This document shows positions 36,568 through 45,483 of a DNA stretch of 62,796 nt, in pieces. Made by a program: the position numbers and the translations under genes. The notes under the pieces were generated by a model. The model had not been told where the DNA came from, made no database searches, and saw only the letters and a program-made list of their open reading frames with translations. Each line of letters begins with the position of its first letter. Positions within the stretch are counted from its first letter, which is position 1. Source of the stretch: Bacteroidota bacterium (lineage in GTDB: Bacteria > Bacteroidota > Bacteroidia > B-17B0 > Aurantibacillaceae); NCBI GenBank assembly GCA_021155905.1, contig JAJNBG010000019.1, forward strand, positions 1-62,796, given 5' to 3'.

Positions 36568-37980
36568 TTAAATCTGATTTGCTAAGTTCAATAAATTTCC
36601 TTCTTCAAAATCACGCCCCATGATTTGTAAACCAATTGGCAATCCATTGCTGTGCATACCATTAGGAACAGAGATGGCAGGGCAACCAACAATGTTTGCC
36701 TGAACGGTGAAAATATCTTCCAGGTACATTTTGATCGGGTCTTCACTATTCTTTCCAAACTCAAAGGCTGTTCCCGGTGTTGAAGGTGTGACAATGAAAT
36801 CATGGTTTGATAAAATCTCACGCGTTTTTTCACGAATCTTTTTCCTTACTTTTTGAGCTTTACTATAGTAAGCGTCATAATAACCGGCGCTTAATACAAA
36901 GGTTCCTAACATGATCCTACGTTTTACTTCTTTCCCGAAACCTTCACTGCGCGTCTTTTTATAAGTACTCTCCAGATCTGTTGCATTCGGGCTTCTATAC
37001 CCAAAGTGAACGCCGTCATAACGGGACAGGTTAGATGAAGCTTCTGCCGTAGTCAACACATAATACGTTGGCACTAAAAAATCCAGGTAAGGAAAATCAA
37101 CTGCCGCGACTTCATGCCCATTGGCTTTTAATTTATCCAAAGATGCAATGGTTTGTTTTTTTACTTCAGGATCCAAACCGTTAGATTCCACACATTCTTT
37201 TAAATAAGCAATCTTAAATTTTTTCGTCTCTTTTAATGAATTTGAGTACTGCCCCACTTCTTTTTGAGAGGCCGTTGTATCATACTCATCTTTACCTGCC
37301 ATAATCTCCAGCAACAAGGCTGCGTCTTCTACAGTTTTAGTAATTGGCCCGATCTGATCGAAAGAGGAGGCATATGCCACTAAGCCCCAACGGGAAATTC
37401 TTCCATAGGTTGGTTTCAATCCAACGGTTCCTGTAAAAGATGCTGGCTGGCGAATGGAACCACCCGTATCAGAGCCAAGAGTTACATGACATAAATTAGC
37501 AGCAACTGCAACAGCTGAACCACCGGAAGAACCACCGGGAACCATTTTTTCGTTCAGGGGATTCAATACTTTTCCGTAGGCAGAATTTTCGTTACTACTT
37601 CCCATTGCAAATTCATCACAGTTTAAACGCCCTATGATAATGGCATCCTCTGCCAATAAACGCTCAACCACTGTGGAGGAGTATAGGGATTCAAAACCCT
37701 CGAGAATTTTTGAAGAACAGGAAACCTTATGCCCTTTGTAGCAAATATTATCTTTTAAACCAATAATCACACCGGCTAGTTTGCCAGCTGTTTTCGATTT
37801 GATTTTTTCATCTACCAGTTTAGCCTGCGCCAAAGCAGAATCCTTGAATACTTCTAAAAATGCATTCAGGTGTTTCTTTTCTTCAATGACCTTAATTGAT
37901 TCTTCCACTAACTGAGCGCAGGTAGTTTTGCCTGCTAACAAATCGGCTTCCAGATTTTTTATAGTTGTAAATGTATACAC
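36568..37980 (-). CDS. gatA: Glutamyl-tRNA(Gln)/aspartyl-tRNA(Asn) amidotransferase subunit A
   Basis: This is the amidase subunit of the GatCAB complex, which converts misacylated Glu-tRNA(Gln) or Asp-tRNA(Asn). The Ser-cisSer-Lys triad is visible: K76 in GLKDNICYK, S151 in GGSSGGSAVA and S175 in DTGGSIRQPA. The 470-residue length is normal for the family. The start is a GTG at 37980 (VYTFTTIKNLEADLLAGK). gatB and gatC are not in the window, as is usual for Bacteroidota. A terminator separates it from tatA upstream. Confidence 0.95.
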   Translation of the reverse strand: MYTFTTIKNLEADLLAGKTTCAQLVEESIKVIEEKKHLNAFLEVFKDSALAQAKLVDEKIKSKTAGKLAGVIIGLKDNICYKGHKVSCSSKILEGFESLYSSTVVERLLAEDAIIIGRLNCDEFAMGSSNENSAYGKVLNPLNEKMVPGGSSGGSAVAVAANLCHVTLGSDTGGSIRQPASFTGTVGLKPTYGRISRWGLVAYASSFDQIGPITKTVEDAALLLEIMAGKDEYDTTASQKEVGQYSNSLKETKKFKIAYLKECVESNGLDPEVKKQTIASLDKLKANGHEVAAVDFPYLDFLVPTYYVLTTAEASSNLSRYDGVHFGYRSPNATDLESTYKKTRSEGFGKEVKRRIMLGTFVLSAGYYDAYYSKAQKVRKKIREKTREILSNHDFIVTPSTPGTAFEFGKNSEDPIKMYLEDIFTVQANIVGCPAISVPNGMHSNGLPIGLQIMGRDFEEGNLLNLANQI

Positions 37981-37999
37981 AGTTTATATATTAAATAAT

Positions 38000-38030
38000 A
38001 AAAGCGCCAATCGATAAGAATGACGCTTTT
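38000..38030 (-). terminator. Intrinsic terminator downstream of tatA
   Basis: AAAAGCG and CGCTTTT form the outer stem, which extends inward with a G-U pair and CA/TG pairs. On the minus strand the stem is followed by a T-rich tail. It lies between the tatA stop (38051) and the gatA start (37980). Confidence 0.7.
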
Positions 38031-38050
38031 AAAAATGAGTTCAATAAATA

Positions 38051-38245
38051 TTATTTTTTATCTACGTCAGTCGATTCAGAAGCGCCATCTTTGGCATCCT
38101 TAAATTCTTTCATCCCTTTACCTAAACCTTTCATTAATTCCGGAATTTTTTTACCTCCGAATAATAATAAAACGATTACCAAAATAATGATGATTTCCGG
38201 TGCTCCAAGTCCGCCTAACATACCTAAGATTAATGCTTGTGTCAT
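38051..38245 (-). CDS. tatA: Sec-independent translocase subunit TatA/E
   Basis: This is a small subunit of the twin-arginine translocase, which exports folded proteins. The ATG at 38245 gives a 64-residue protein: a short N-terminus, one membrane helix ([17 protein letters not shown]), the hinge [20 protein letters not shown] and a charged tail ending TDVDKK. The upstream in-frame ATG at 38293 would add an unlikely Lys/Tyr-rich leader. It is divergent from the epimerase gene and is followed by a terminator. Confidence 0.92.
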   Translation of the reverse strand: MTQALILGMLGGLGAPEIIIILVIVLLLFGGKKIPELMKGLGKGMKEFKDAKDGASESTDVDKK

Positions 38246-38309
38246 TGTAATAAATTTAGGGTACAAATATACGGATTTATTAGTTTTAAGCAAATTCAGG
38301 GAAAACTGT

Positions 38310-38317
38310 TATTTTTG
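38310..38317 (+). promoter_or_regulatory. -7 promoter element for the methylmalonyl-CoA epimerase gene
   Basis: TATTTTTG matches TAnnTTTG exactly, 14 nt before the ATG at 38332, which implies a very short leader. No clear -33 TTG is seen 19 nt upstream. Confidence 0.45.
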
Positions 38318-38331
38318 GCCAAAATAGCGCT

Positions 38332-38739
38332 ATGATTAAGAAAATTGAACACATTGGGATTGCCGTTAAAAGCCTGAATAACTCCAACGAATTATTCAAA
38401 AAACTCTTCGGAAAGGAGCATTACAAGGTGGAAGGCGTAGAAAGCGAAGGCGTGAGTACTTCTTTTTTTATGCTGGGAGAAACCAAAATTGAGCTATTAG
38501 AAGCTACGAATCCCGAAAGCGCTATTGCGAAATTTATTGATAAAAAAGGTGAAGGAATTCATCACATTGCATATGAGGTGGATGACATTTACAAAGAAAT
38601 GGATCGTTTAAAATCGGAAGGATTTGAAGTACTGAATAAGGAACCCAAGAAGGGTGCTGATAACAAACTGATCTTTTTTTTACATCCCAAAAGCACCAAT
38701 GGAGTTTTAGTAGAATTATGCCAGGAAAGAACATTCTGA
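38332..38739 (+). CDS. mce: Methylmalonyl-CoA epimerase
   Basis: The enzyme interconverts the R and S forms of methylmalonyl-CoA in propionate/succinate metabolism. The 135-residue protein has the vicinal-oxygen-chelate fold. The metal ligands expected for the family are visible: H7 in IEHIGIAV, the histidines of GEGIHHIAYEVDD and a late glutamate in NGVLVELCQ. The length and the KIELLEATNPESAIAKFIDKKG segment are typical. It is a single gene with its own promoter. Confidence 0.94.
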   Translation: MIKKIEHIGIAVKSLNNSNELFKKLFGKEHYKVEGVESEGVSTSFFMLGETKIELLEATNPESAIAKFIDKKGEGIHHIAYEVDDIYKEMDRLKSEGFEVLNKEPKKGADNKLIFFLHPKSTNGVLVELCQERTF

Positions 38740-38818
38740 TGTAGCGACTCTTCATAAAAATCATCTAAAAAGCTCAGGAACGGAGAGTCTGGGAATATTT
38801 GTTAAGCGTTTACCGGAA

Positions 38819-39076
38819 TTAATAGTCACTGATAATAGTATCTATTAAATAAACCAGTTTGTTCCGGATGTCATTAAAATTTTCAGGATCAGGCAGCTGT
38901 TCCGTATTTATGGTGAGCAATAATTCATTTAAATGACCATGGACTTTGAGGTCTTTATAATTGAAGGCTTTGACTACCTCATTAATGTATTCTTTTAAAC
39001 GTATCGCCTGATGAACCGGAAGTTCCGTAATCTCCTCCCGCAGGTTTTTTAATAAGGGCTTATCTATTTGCGACAT
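38819..39076 (-). CDS. Small hypothetical protein
   Basis: I do not recognise the family. The 85-residue protein is helical, with hydrophobic residues in a regular pattern (LKNLREEITELPVHQAIRLKEYINEVV) and no signal or membrane segment. It starts 29 nt after the amino-acid permease gene on the same strand, which supports it as a real gene in that transcript. The frame is clean, but I cannot offer a function. Confidence 0.55.
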   Translation of the reverse strand: MSQIDKPLLKNLREEITELPVHQAIRLKEYINEVVKAFNYKDLKVHGHLNELLLTINTEQLPDPENFNDIRNKLVYLIDTIISDY

Positions 39077-39105
39077 AAATGAATATTAAATGTATGATTA
39101 TAATC

Positions 39106-40323
39106 TCAGGAAATTTTTACCAGGCCATAAATATTGTATCCCAATAATATAAAAGTTAATACTATACCCAACAGGCTTATCACGGGGACATTCTTAACAT
39201 TTAACGGAATACGATATGGCCGGCTCATATTCTTTTGCTTCACCCTTAACACGATGACGGATAGGTTGACCACAATAAAGGTGATGAAAATAAAAAAGGT
39301 AGCAATGCGCGCAATCGTTTCAATATTTCCTATCAGCGCAAAAGCCAGCATCACAGCAAGGATTAAAACTAAAGCCGCAACCGGAGTCTTTTGTTTGGAA
39401 GAAACAGTAGAAAAGCGTTTCAGGATTTTCAATTCAGTAGCCATCGAAAATATCACACGGGAACTTCCCAGCATGTTCGACAGGATAGTATTGGAAGTAG
39501 AGAACAATGCAATGATAGAAATAATGATAACCCCTGTTCTTCCAAATCGAATATTGACAATATCCGCCAGCGGTTTATCAGATTTAGCCAGTTCTTCCAC
39601 CGATAAAACACTGACTGCACAAATAGCTATGAAGGTGTAAACCAGTACTACAATGATGCTGGCGCCTAACAATGCCCTAGGAATATTTTTTTCCGGATGA
39701 TTGGTTTCTTCAGCCAGTTTCACAATATCTTCAAAACCAATAAAAGCAAAAAACGCTAAAGCAGAGGCCATGAATAATCCGTTGATTCCTTCAGATGCAA
39801 ATTCAGTATAATTCACTTTACCTATAGATGGAAAAGCGGCATACATCACAAACAATAATCCACCGATCTCAATAAACGTCAAAATGGTATTAACAACGGA
39901 AGATTCCCGGATACCAGACACATTCACTAAAAAAATCAGCAGGATAATTCCTAAGGATGCGATCAATGTGCCTACAGGAACGAGGCTTGACAGATAGCCT
40001 GCAAAACCAATTGAAACTGCTGCCCCGCTCACAATACCATTCAGTGAAATAATGAAACCCAACAAGGCACCCATATTTTTCCCGAAAGCTTTTTTAGCAT
40101 ATTCATATTCTCCACCCGCCTTTGGAAAGGCGGCACTTAGTTCTGCATAGGAAAAAGCCGAACAGAACGCAGTGAGAGAAGCAATTAAAAACGCAAGCCA
40201 AACATACGTACCTGACCATTCAGCGACCTTACCAACCAGAGCATAGACTCCTGCACCTAAAATGGACCCTACTCCAAAAAAGATGCATTCAAAAAGCCCT
40301 AATGTTCTCTTTAGTTTTGCCAT
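39106..40323 (-). CDS. APC-superfamily amino acid permease
   Basis: This is an inner-membrane transporter with about 12 hydrophobic segments. The first helix carries the APC signature FFGVGSILGAGVYALVG, and KAFGKNMGALLGFIISLNG and AFFAFIGFEDIVKLAEETNHPEKNIPRALL are typical of the cationic/neutral amino acid branch. The start was moved to the ATG at 40323 (MAKLKRTLGLFE, 405 residues), because the alternative at 40338 is a TTG in a leader-like stretch. The substrate cannot be read from sequence. A small hypothetical gene follows in the same transcript. Confidence 0.9.
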   Translation of the reverse strand: MAKLKRTLGLFECIFFGVGSILGAGVYALVGKVAEWSGTYVWLAFLIASLTAFCSAFSYAELSAAFPKAGGEYEYAKKAFGKNMGALLGFIISLNGIVSGAAVSIGFAGYLSSLVPVGTLIASLGIILLIFLVNVSGIRESSVVNTILTFIEIGGLLFVMYAAFPSIGKVNYTEFASEGINGLFMASALAFFAFIGFEDIVKLAEETNHPEKNIPRALLGASIIVVLVYTFIAICAVSVLSVEELAKSDKPLADIVNIRFGRTGVIIISIIALFSTSNTILSNMLGSSRVIFSMATELKILKRFSTVSSKQKTPVAALVLILAVMLAFALIGNIETIARIATFFIFITFIVVNLSVIVLRVKQKNMSRPYRIPLNVKNVPVISLLGIVLTFILLGYNIYGLVKIS

Positions 40324-40482
40324 CAGGATAACATGCAAGGATTCATAAAGTGATTGATTTTGGAGAAAGCATTATTTTATTTTAAAAATATCGGCTTCAG
40401 AACTAACTCCCGGAATAAATAGTTCAATGAGGAAATAAAATGGTTATTCCATGGTTTTGAATTGCCTGGGTTCGTGGTTACT

Positions 40483-42903
40483 TTACAACTTTAATTGCAA
40501 GGTTACATAAAAATTCCTTGGATCAGAAGGCAAAATACCCGGGCCCGGATATCCTTCAGCGCGGCGTGTGAAATAAACTTCATCAAGAAAATTATTGATG
40601 CCTGCTGAAAGATTGAACATCTTATAAGTGTACTGTGCTGAAAAATCACAAATGGTATAAGCAGGAATAATTCCCGTAATAGCATTGGTACTGAATTTCG
40701 AATTACTCGCATCCGCAAACTGTTCTGCGGTATAGGAACCCTGTACTGTTGTACTGAACTGTTTGTATTTGTATGTTAAGCCGGATCGTAAAATAGTTTG
40801 AGGCACAAGCTCCACCAGTTTATTATTGAAGCCACTTTCCTGGCTGCTGATGTATCGCGCATCCGTGTATGAAGCATTCACAAAAAGACTCAGTTTATGT
40901 TTCGCTTGGCTGTTGAATAACCGAATCATGTCCAGCTCCGCAAAACATTCAGCCCCCATATTGCGACTGTCAGAGATATTGGTACGGTAACGGTACAAAA
41001 CGTAAGTCGATTCATCCACCTGTAAAACAGAACCGATACGATTGTTGTACCTTAAATAATATACGCTGAAATCAACATACAGCAAATTTTTTAGAGTAAT
41101 CCTAACGCCTCCATCAGCGGTATAACCCGTCTCATCTTTTAAATCGGGGTCAACCCTTGAATTCGGATTGACTACACGCATGTCGTTAAAATTAATAGAA
41201 CGGTAGTTCTGGCTGAAGTTAGCATATAGCTCTATTTTGCTTACCGGTTTGTACAGTACCCCGATTCCGCCTAAGACAAAAGAACGGGTACTGTTACGTG
41301 CTTCCTGGTGCCTCATATCTAATATAACATTCCCTGCCAGGTCCCGATTGGTTTCTCTGTAATAACCATTTGCAGACGTACTGATGTATTCGAATCGCAC
41401 ACCGGGAGTTACGCTGAGTTTGGAACCTAACTGAAAAATGTTTTCAGAGAACGCAGCAATGTTCTGACTTGGAAATGTGTAATCACTGTGTTCCAGATTG
41501 TCCGGATAATTGAACTCAAAATGAGGTTTGGAAGTCGTATCGCCCAGACCTTGTTTACGAATCGTGTAACCCTGGTAATAACGGCCTCCGATCAAGAACG
41601 TAGAAGTTTGTTTGAATAATTGATAACGCTGCAATAATTTTAATTCTGAGCCAAAATTTTTATACTGGTCTCCCATGATATCCCGCTCTGCTAAAGGATC
41701 GGCACGGTTGATTTGTCCTAAATAACCAACCGTCACGCGTTCTGCTAACAATCCAAAATTCATCCAGTTGATGCGTGTGGTTGGCGTCAACTTCCAATCC
41801 AGTGACAAAGATGCGAGGTTCCAGTTCACCTTGAACCAGTTCCGGTTGCGGATACTTTGCGCAGGATCTTTTTCAAATTGCTTGTCAGTTAACCCACCCG
41901 GTTGCTGTGCCAGGTATGTCATGTAAGTATATTCGCCTGTGACTTTGATACTGGAAGTAATTTGGTAATTCAAAGAGGCGTGCGCGGTATGCATTTTAAA
42001 ACCTGAGTTAGGACGCCAGCTGTTACCTTGTTTGTACTGATAAAAAGTATAATAAGAGAATTTCTTAATGGTACCGCCCAGGCTGTTGAAGCTGTTGAAC
42101 AATCCAAAGGAACCGTAGGTTTGACGTGAAGTCAGCTGAATCTTTTTATCTGTTGGTGGTTTCCGAAACTTAAAATTAATGAAGCCACCAAACTGCGTTC
42201 CGTATTGCAGGCTGGCTGCCCCACGGATCACTTCAATGCGATCCAAAGCTTCAGTAGGAGGCGTATAATAACTTTCCGGATAACCCAATGCATCGGCACT
42301 GATGTCGTAGCCATTCTGACGGGTGTTAAAATTGGAGACACGGTTAGGATTGAGTCCCCTTCCTCCTATTCCTAACTGTATTCCTGCACCATCGTTCTCA
42401 AAAATATTTATACCCGCAACCTTGGCAAAGACTTGTCGTGAATTATTAGTAGCAAGGTTAGCATTGATATCATTCAATAAAATTACCTCACTCTTTTTTC
42501 CTGCATAAATGGAAGTGCCTTCGACATTCATCAGTTTGCCAATACCAAACGAATTGTCTTTCTCCGCTTCAATCACAACCTCCGTTAAATTATTACCTAA
42601 AGAATCCAATTGAACCAGTATGGTTGTATCTGAACTCAACTTCATTTTTTGATTGTAGTTTTTATAGCCTTGTAAAAAGATACTGATGGATACATTTCCT
42701 TCTTTGACGTTACTTAGAGTAAAGGCTCCCGCTCCATCTGTTTCTATTTTTTGTTGACCGGCGTTCACTGTAGCATTTCTGGCAGCAACACCGCTGGCGG
42801 CAAACACGGTTCCCTTAATCATATAAGTGTTCTGTGATACCAGGAAGGTATAACAAAACAATGCGAAACATATGTATAAGCACTTTTTCAATTTATTATT
42901 CAA
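40483..42903 (-). CDS. TonB-dependent outer-membrane receptor
   Basis: This is a gated outer-membrane importer, probably for an iron or other metal complex given its neighbours. The 806 residues include a signal (KKCLYICFALFCYTFLVSQ) and a carboxypeptidase-regulatory-like domain (about 27-110). A plug domain follows with IEVIRGAASLQYGTQFGGFINF, then a 22-strand-type barrel with NFSQNYRSIN and PGVRFEYIST. The best start is a TTG at 42903 overlapping the end of the HTTM gene by 8 nt (TTGAATAA). Another TTG at 42891 is possible. It is the last gene of the DUF4856/imelysin/HTTM/receptor locus. Confidence 0.93.
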   Translation of the reverse strand: MNNKLKKCLYICFALFCYTFLVSQNTYMIKGTVFAASGVAARNATVNAGQQKIETDGAGAFTLSNVKEGNVSISIFLQGYKNYNQKMKLSSDTTILVQLDSLGNNLTEVVIEAEKDNSFGIGKLMNVEGTSIYAGKKSEVILLNDINANLATNNSRQVFAKVAGINIFENDGAGIQLGIGGRGLNPNRVSNFNTRQNGYDISADALGYPESYYTPPTEALDRIEVIRGAASLQYGTQFGGFINFKFRKPPTDKKIQLTSRQTYGSFGLFNSFNSLGGTIKKFSYYTFYQYKQGNSWRPNSGFKMHTAHASLNYQITSSIKVTGEYTYMTYLAQQPGGLTDKQFEKDPAQSIRNRNWFKVNWNLASLSLDWKLTPTTRINWMNFGLLAERVTVGYLGQINRADPLAERDIMGDQYKNFGSELKLLQRYQLFKQTSTFLIGGRYYQGYTIRKQGLGDTTSKPHFEFNYPDNLEHSDYTFPSQNIAAFSENIFQLGSKLSVTPGVRFEYISTSANGYYRETNRDLAGNVILDMRHQEARNSTRSFVLGGIGVLYKPVSKIELYANFSQNYRSINFNDMRVVNPNSRVDPDLKDETGYTADGGVRITLKNLLYVDFSVYYLRYNNRIGSVLQVDESTYVLYRYRTNISDSRNMGAECFAELDMIRLFNSQAKHKLSLFVNASYTDARYISSQESGFNNKLVELVPQTILRSGLTYKYKQFSTTVQGSYTAEQFADASNSKFSTNAITGIIPAYTICDFSAQYTYKMFNLSAGINNFLDEVYFTRRAEGYPGPGILPSDPRNFYVTLQLKL

Positions 42904-44242
42904 TTGGAATGATCCATTTTTTCGGCTTCAGATTATCTTTCTCCTTGCTTAAATCAACAGACTTATCCACGATCAGGCGACTGGCTTTTCCATTCAGTGT
43001 CACGTAAGATTCCACCAGAATTTCAGGGTCCTGAATTCCTCTGTTTTGAAATTCTTCTTTTAAAAAATGTGCATAATTGATCATCATGTCGGGCTGCGTG
43101 GCCATCATCTTTTCCTGCATGGGAGTGAGGTAATCGCAATTACTCACTTCCATTTCTTTACCTGTACTTTTCTCACGCACATAAAAGAACGCAGTTCCGG
43201 CTTTCTCCATGAGCATTACCCGCCACGAAAAACGGTAACCCTGCTCGGTCCAGTATAAATTTCCGTCATACAGCAAATACCGGAAAGGCACCAATACCTG
43301 TATCGTGAAATGGATCACAAATAAAACGGTGAGTACTTTCAATGTATTTTGTTTTGGCGCATAAGTCATTGGAGTTTCTTCCGTATGTGCTTTCTTAAAA
43401 AGATTACGCAACCAATTGATGATGCGTCTGTGAAAATGCTCAGTAAAGAAAATGGTGGTTAAGGCGATCATAATGTAAGGAAACATTCCAATGTTAAAGA
43501 ACAAAGAAGTGGCCAGGTGAAACACTATCACCAACACGTATGCCGGTTTGACAAAACGGGGAATGAACAATAAAAAAGGAATAGTCAAGTCATAGATACA
43601 ACCAAACCAACTGAAAAAATAGGCCACCCATTCTTTGTTGAGAAAGGAACCAATCATTGGCATTTCGCTGTGTGCAGGCAACCAAATGCGTAAAGGTTGC
43701 GCATGTAACAACCAGTCGCTATTAATCTTGGCAAGACCGGCAAAAAAATAGACAATGAATACCTGGAATTTAATACTCAGGATAAAATAATTTGGTGTAT
43801 GTGTGGCTGCCAAATTCTTGTTCCGCCATACATCCAACGAAAAATAACGGTGTGCCGGCAAAAAAATCAGGATGAAAGCCGCAATGCTGATAAAATAATA
43901 GTGGTTCAGGTAATTGGTCTTATCAATGAGTTCCACATAGGTAAACAAGGTAAAGAAAAGGATTGTGGAGATCCTGTAAAACAAGCCCAACGCAATCATC
44001 ATCGATGAGAGAGCCAGGATGCCGAACACTACATACATGGATGTTGGATCCAAAGGTCGAATCCATTCAAAACCGTAGTAAGGGAAAAATACTTTTGGGC
44101 GGATATACATATCATACACCCATCCTTTGACAAGGAATCGGAGGACAGATGCCAGCATTAAAATACCAAAGGCCATTCTGAAAACGGCCAATGGAGCAAG
44201 ATGAACTGGTTTAATAAAATATGAACGAATTTTTTTAATCAC
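42896..44242 (-). CDS. HTTM / vitamin-K-dependent gamma-carboxylase-like membrane protein
   Basis: The biochemical role of bacterial HTTM proteins is unsettled. The N-terminal 290 residues hold several membrane helices of the HTTM type (PLAVFRMAFGILMLASVLRF, LNHYYFISIAAFILIFLPAH, FIVYFFAGLAKINSDWLL). They are followed by a soluble C-terminal part with YRLSWR-like YRFSWRVMLMEKAG and a carboxylase-like VREKSTGKEM segment. The GTG at 44242 overlaps the imelysin stop by 8 nt (GTGATTAA) and gives 448 residues; a TTG at 44269 would add nine. It sits between imelysin and receptor genes, so a role in modifying one of them or their cargo is plausible inference. Confidence 0.88.
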   Translation of the reverse strand: MIKKIRSYFIKPVHLAPLAVFRMAFGILMLASVLRFLVKGWVYDMYIRPKVFFPYYGFEWIRPLDPTSMYVVFGILALSSMMIALGLFYRISTILFFTLFTYVELIDKTNYLNHYYFISIAAFILIFLPAHRYFSLDVWRNKNLAATHTPNYFILSIKFQVFIVYFFAGLAKINSDWLLHAQPLRIWLPAHSEMPMIGSFLNKEWVAYFFSWFGCIYDLTIPFLLFIPRFVKPAYVLVIVFHLATSLFFNIGMFPYIMIALTTIFFTEHFHRRIINWLRNLFKKAHTEETPMTYAPKQNTLKVLTVLFVIHFTIQVLVPFRYLLYDGNLYWTEQGYRFSWRVMLMEKAGTAFFYVREKSTGKEMEVSNCDYLTPMQEKMMATQPDMMINYAHFLKEEFQNRGIQDPEILVESYVTLNGKASRLIVDKSVDLSKEKDNLKPKKWIIPIE

Positions 44243-45350
44243 CGTCGCCGTCCTGATACGTAATAACAATGCCCATTGCAGATGGCATATCTGTTTTTAA
44301 TAATACCAGCAATTTCACCATTTCTACATAAGCTGCGTCAACGGTGGCTTCATCGTTCATAACAGATGCCGATAAAGGCTCGTTCACCATGTTCAATTTG
44401 GATTTAGCTACAGCAAACTGGTTTTTAATAGCTTCGTTGAGTGTGCCGGTATTATGTTGAGCGCCAATTGCATCCAGGTAATCATCCAAACCAAGGCCAT
44501 CTGATCCGTTCAACGAACGTCCCAGGTAAACATTTTCAATATTGTCAAGACAACCTTTAATAAGACTCACCGAAATACTATTGGTATAAATAGCTTCACA
44601 CTTCTCCGGTAATTTTTGTCCCATCGATTTTTTCCCTAAAGGAATCCCTACTTTGGCATTCTTCATAAGGTCGATCTGGAAATTCAGGTTGTTCACCAAC
44701 AAGCCCAATGAGCTTCCAACTTCGGAACCGGTAGAACTATTAAAAGTAGACTGGTAACCGCCGTTCCATCCGTTGATGATGGTGGCTGCTTTACTTTGCA
44801 TATCATTCAAACAATCGCTTAAGTATGTAGTGCGGCTTGAAGAATTAATAAACAGATTCACGATATCTGCATCCGTTTGACCCGGACTAAACAACAAATA
44901 ATCCAAAGCCGGAAATCCTTTGGCATCCAGGTTATTCACGGTTGCCAGGTTATAACCGCCATTGGTAATGTTAGATAAAACTTCTCCTGTGTCGGTTGGA
45001 AAAGTATTGAAATTAGCATACACGATCTCGTTCTCTGCAGGGCCGATTCCGAACAGTTCCATTTTCTGGTATTCTCGGTAAGCCGTCACAAATTTCTGGC
45101 GAACAGTAACCAGGTTTTGTGTGGTCTTCGCTATTTTAAACTGGTTGTATGCGACAGTCAATGAGTCAAGGGCATTTTTGGCAGCCTGTATATTCGGAAC
45201 AATTACATTGGATGAATAATTGCTCAGCATGCCTTGCTTATCAAACGACACTTCCTCCTCTTCGTCCTCCGGCCCTTTATTCTTTTTCTTACATTCAACT
45301 ACAGCAAACAGCATTGCAGCGAGTAAAAAAAAGCCTGATATTTTTTTCAT
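44235..45350 (-). CDS. Imelysin-like lipoprotein with altered GxHxxE motif
   Basis: Imelysin-like proteins are periplasmic, often iron-regulated, and probably bind metal or a metal complex. The ATG at 45350 gives 371 residues with a lipoprotein-like signal ending VVEC-KKKNKG; Glu before the cysteine is unusual. A run of acidic residues follows. The family motif GxHxxE is replaced by GFPALD at 145-150, so the His and Glu are missing. The rest (ENVYLGRSLNGSDGLGLDDYLDAIG) is recognisable. A palindromic operator lies 52-71 nt upstream, and the HTTM gene overlaps its end. Confidence 0.88.
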   Translation of the reverse strand: MKKISGFFLLAAMLFAVVECKKKNKGPEDEEEEVSFDKQGMLSNYSSNVIVPNIQAAKNALDSLTVAYNQFKIAKTTQNLVTVRQKFVTAYREYQKMELFGIGPAENEIVYANFNTFPTDTGEVLSNITNGGYNLATVNNLDAKGFPALDYLLFSPGQTDADIVNLFINSSSRTTYLSDCLNDMQSKAATIINGWNGGYQSTFNSSTGSEVGSSLGLLVNNLNFQIDLMKNAKVGIPLGKKSMGQKLPEKCEAIYTNSISVSLIKGCLDNIENVYLGRSLNGSDGLGLDDYLDAIGAQHNTGTLNEAIKNQFAVAKSKLNMVNEPLSASVMNDEATVDAAYVEMVKLLVLLKTDMPSAMGIVITYQDGDGD

Positions 45351-45401
45351 GTTATTCTTAAAATTGAGAGTATAAAGATGCTTTTTTTTATCGGTTTGGC
45401 A

Positions 45402-45421
45402 CATACCTTAAAAGTGGTATG
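45402..45421 (-). promoter_or_regulatory. Palindromic operator upstream of the imelysin-like gene
   Basis: CATACC-N8-GGTATG is a 6-8-6 perfect inverted repeat. Exactly 21 bp downstream on the minus strand, at 45373-45380, is CATCTTTA, a weak match to TAnnTTTG. The same geometry occurs upstream of the DUF4856 gene. The cognate regulator is unknown. Confidence 0.65.
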
Positions 45422-45438
45422 AAGCCCGCCGATAAAGA

Positions 45439-45465
45439 AAAAGCACCCCAAAACGGGATGCTTTT
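45439..45465 (-). terminator. Terminator after the DUF4856 gene
   Basis: AAAAGCA and TGCTTTT, plus CCC/GGG inside, form the stem. On the minus strand it is followed by a T-rich tail. It separates the DUF4856 gene from the operator and promoter of the imelysin gene, so the two are probably separate or only partly linked transcripts. Confidence 0.75.
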
Positions 45466-45483
45466 CTTAAAAGAGTCAATGGA

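Noticed and set aside
39134..39640. 168-codon plus-strand frame opposite the amino acid permease gene
   Set aside because: It is antisense to membrane helices; hydrophobic codons read backwards often stay open. No signal or domain is seen.
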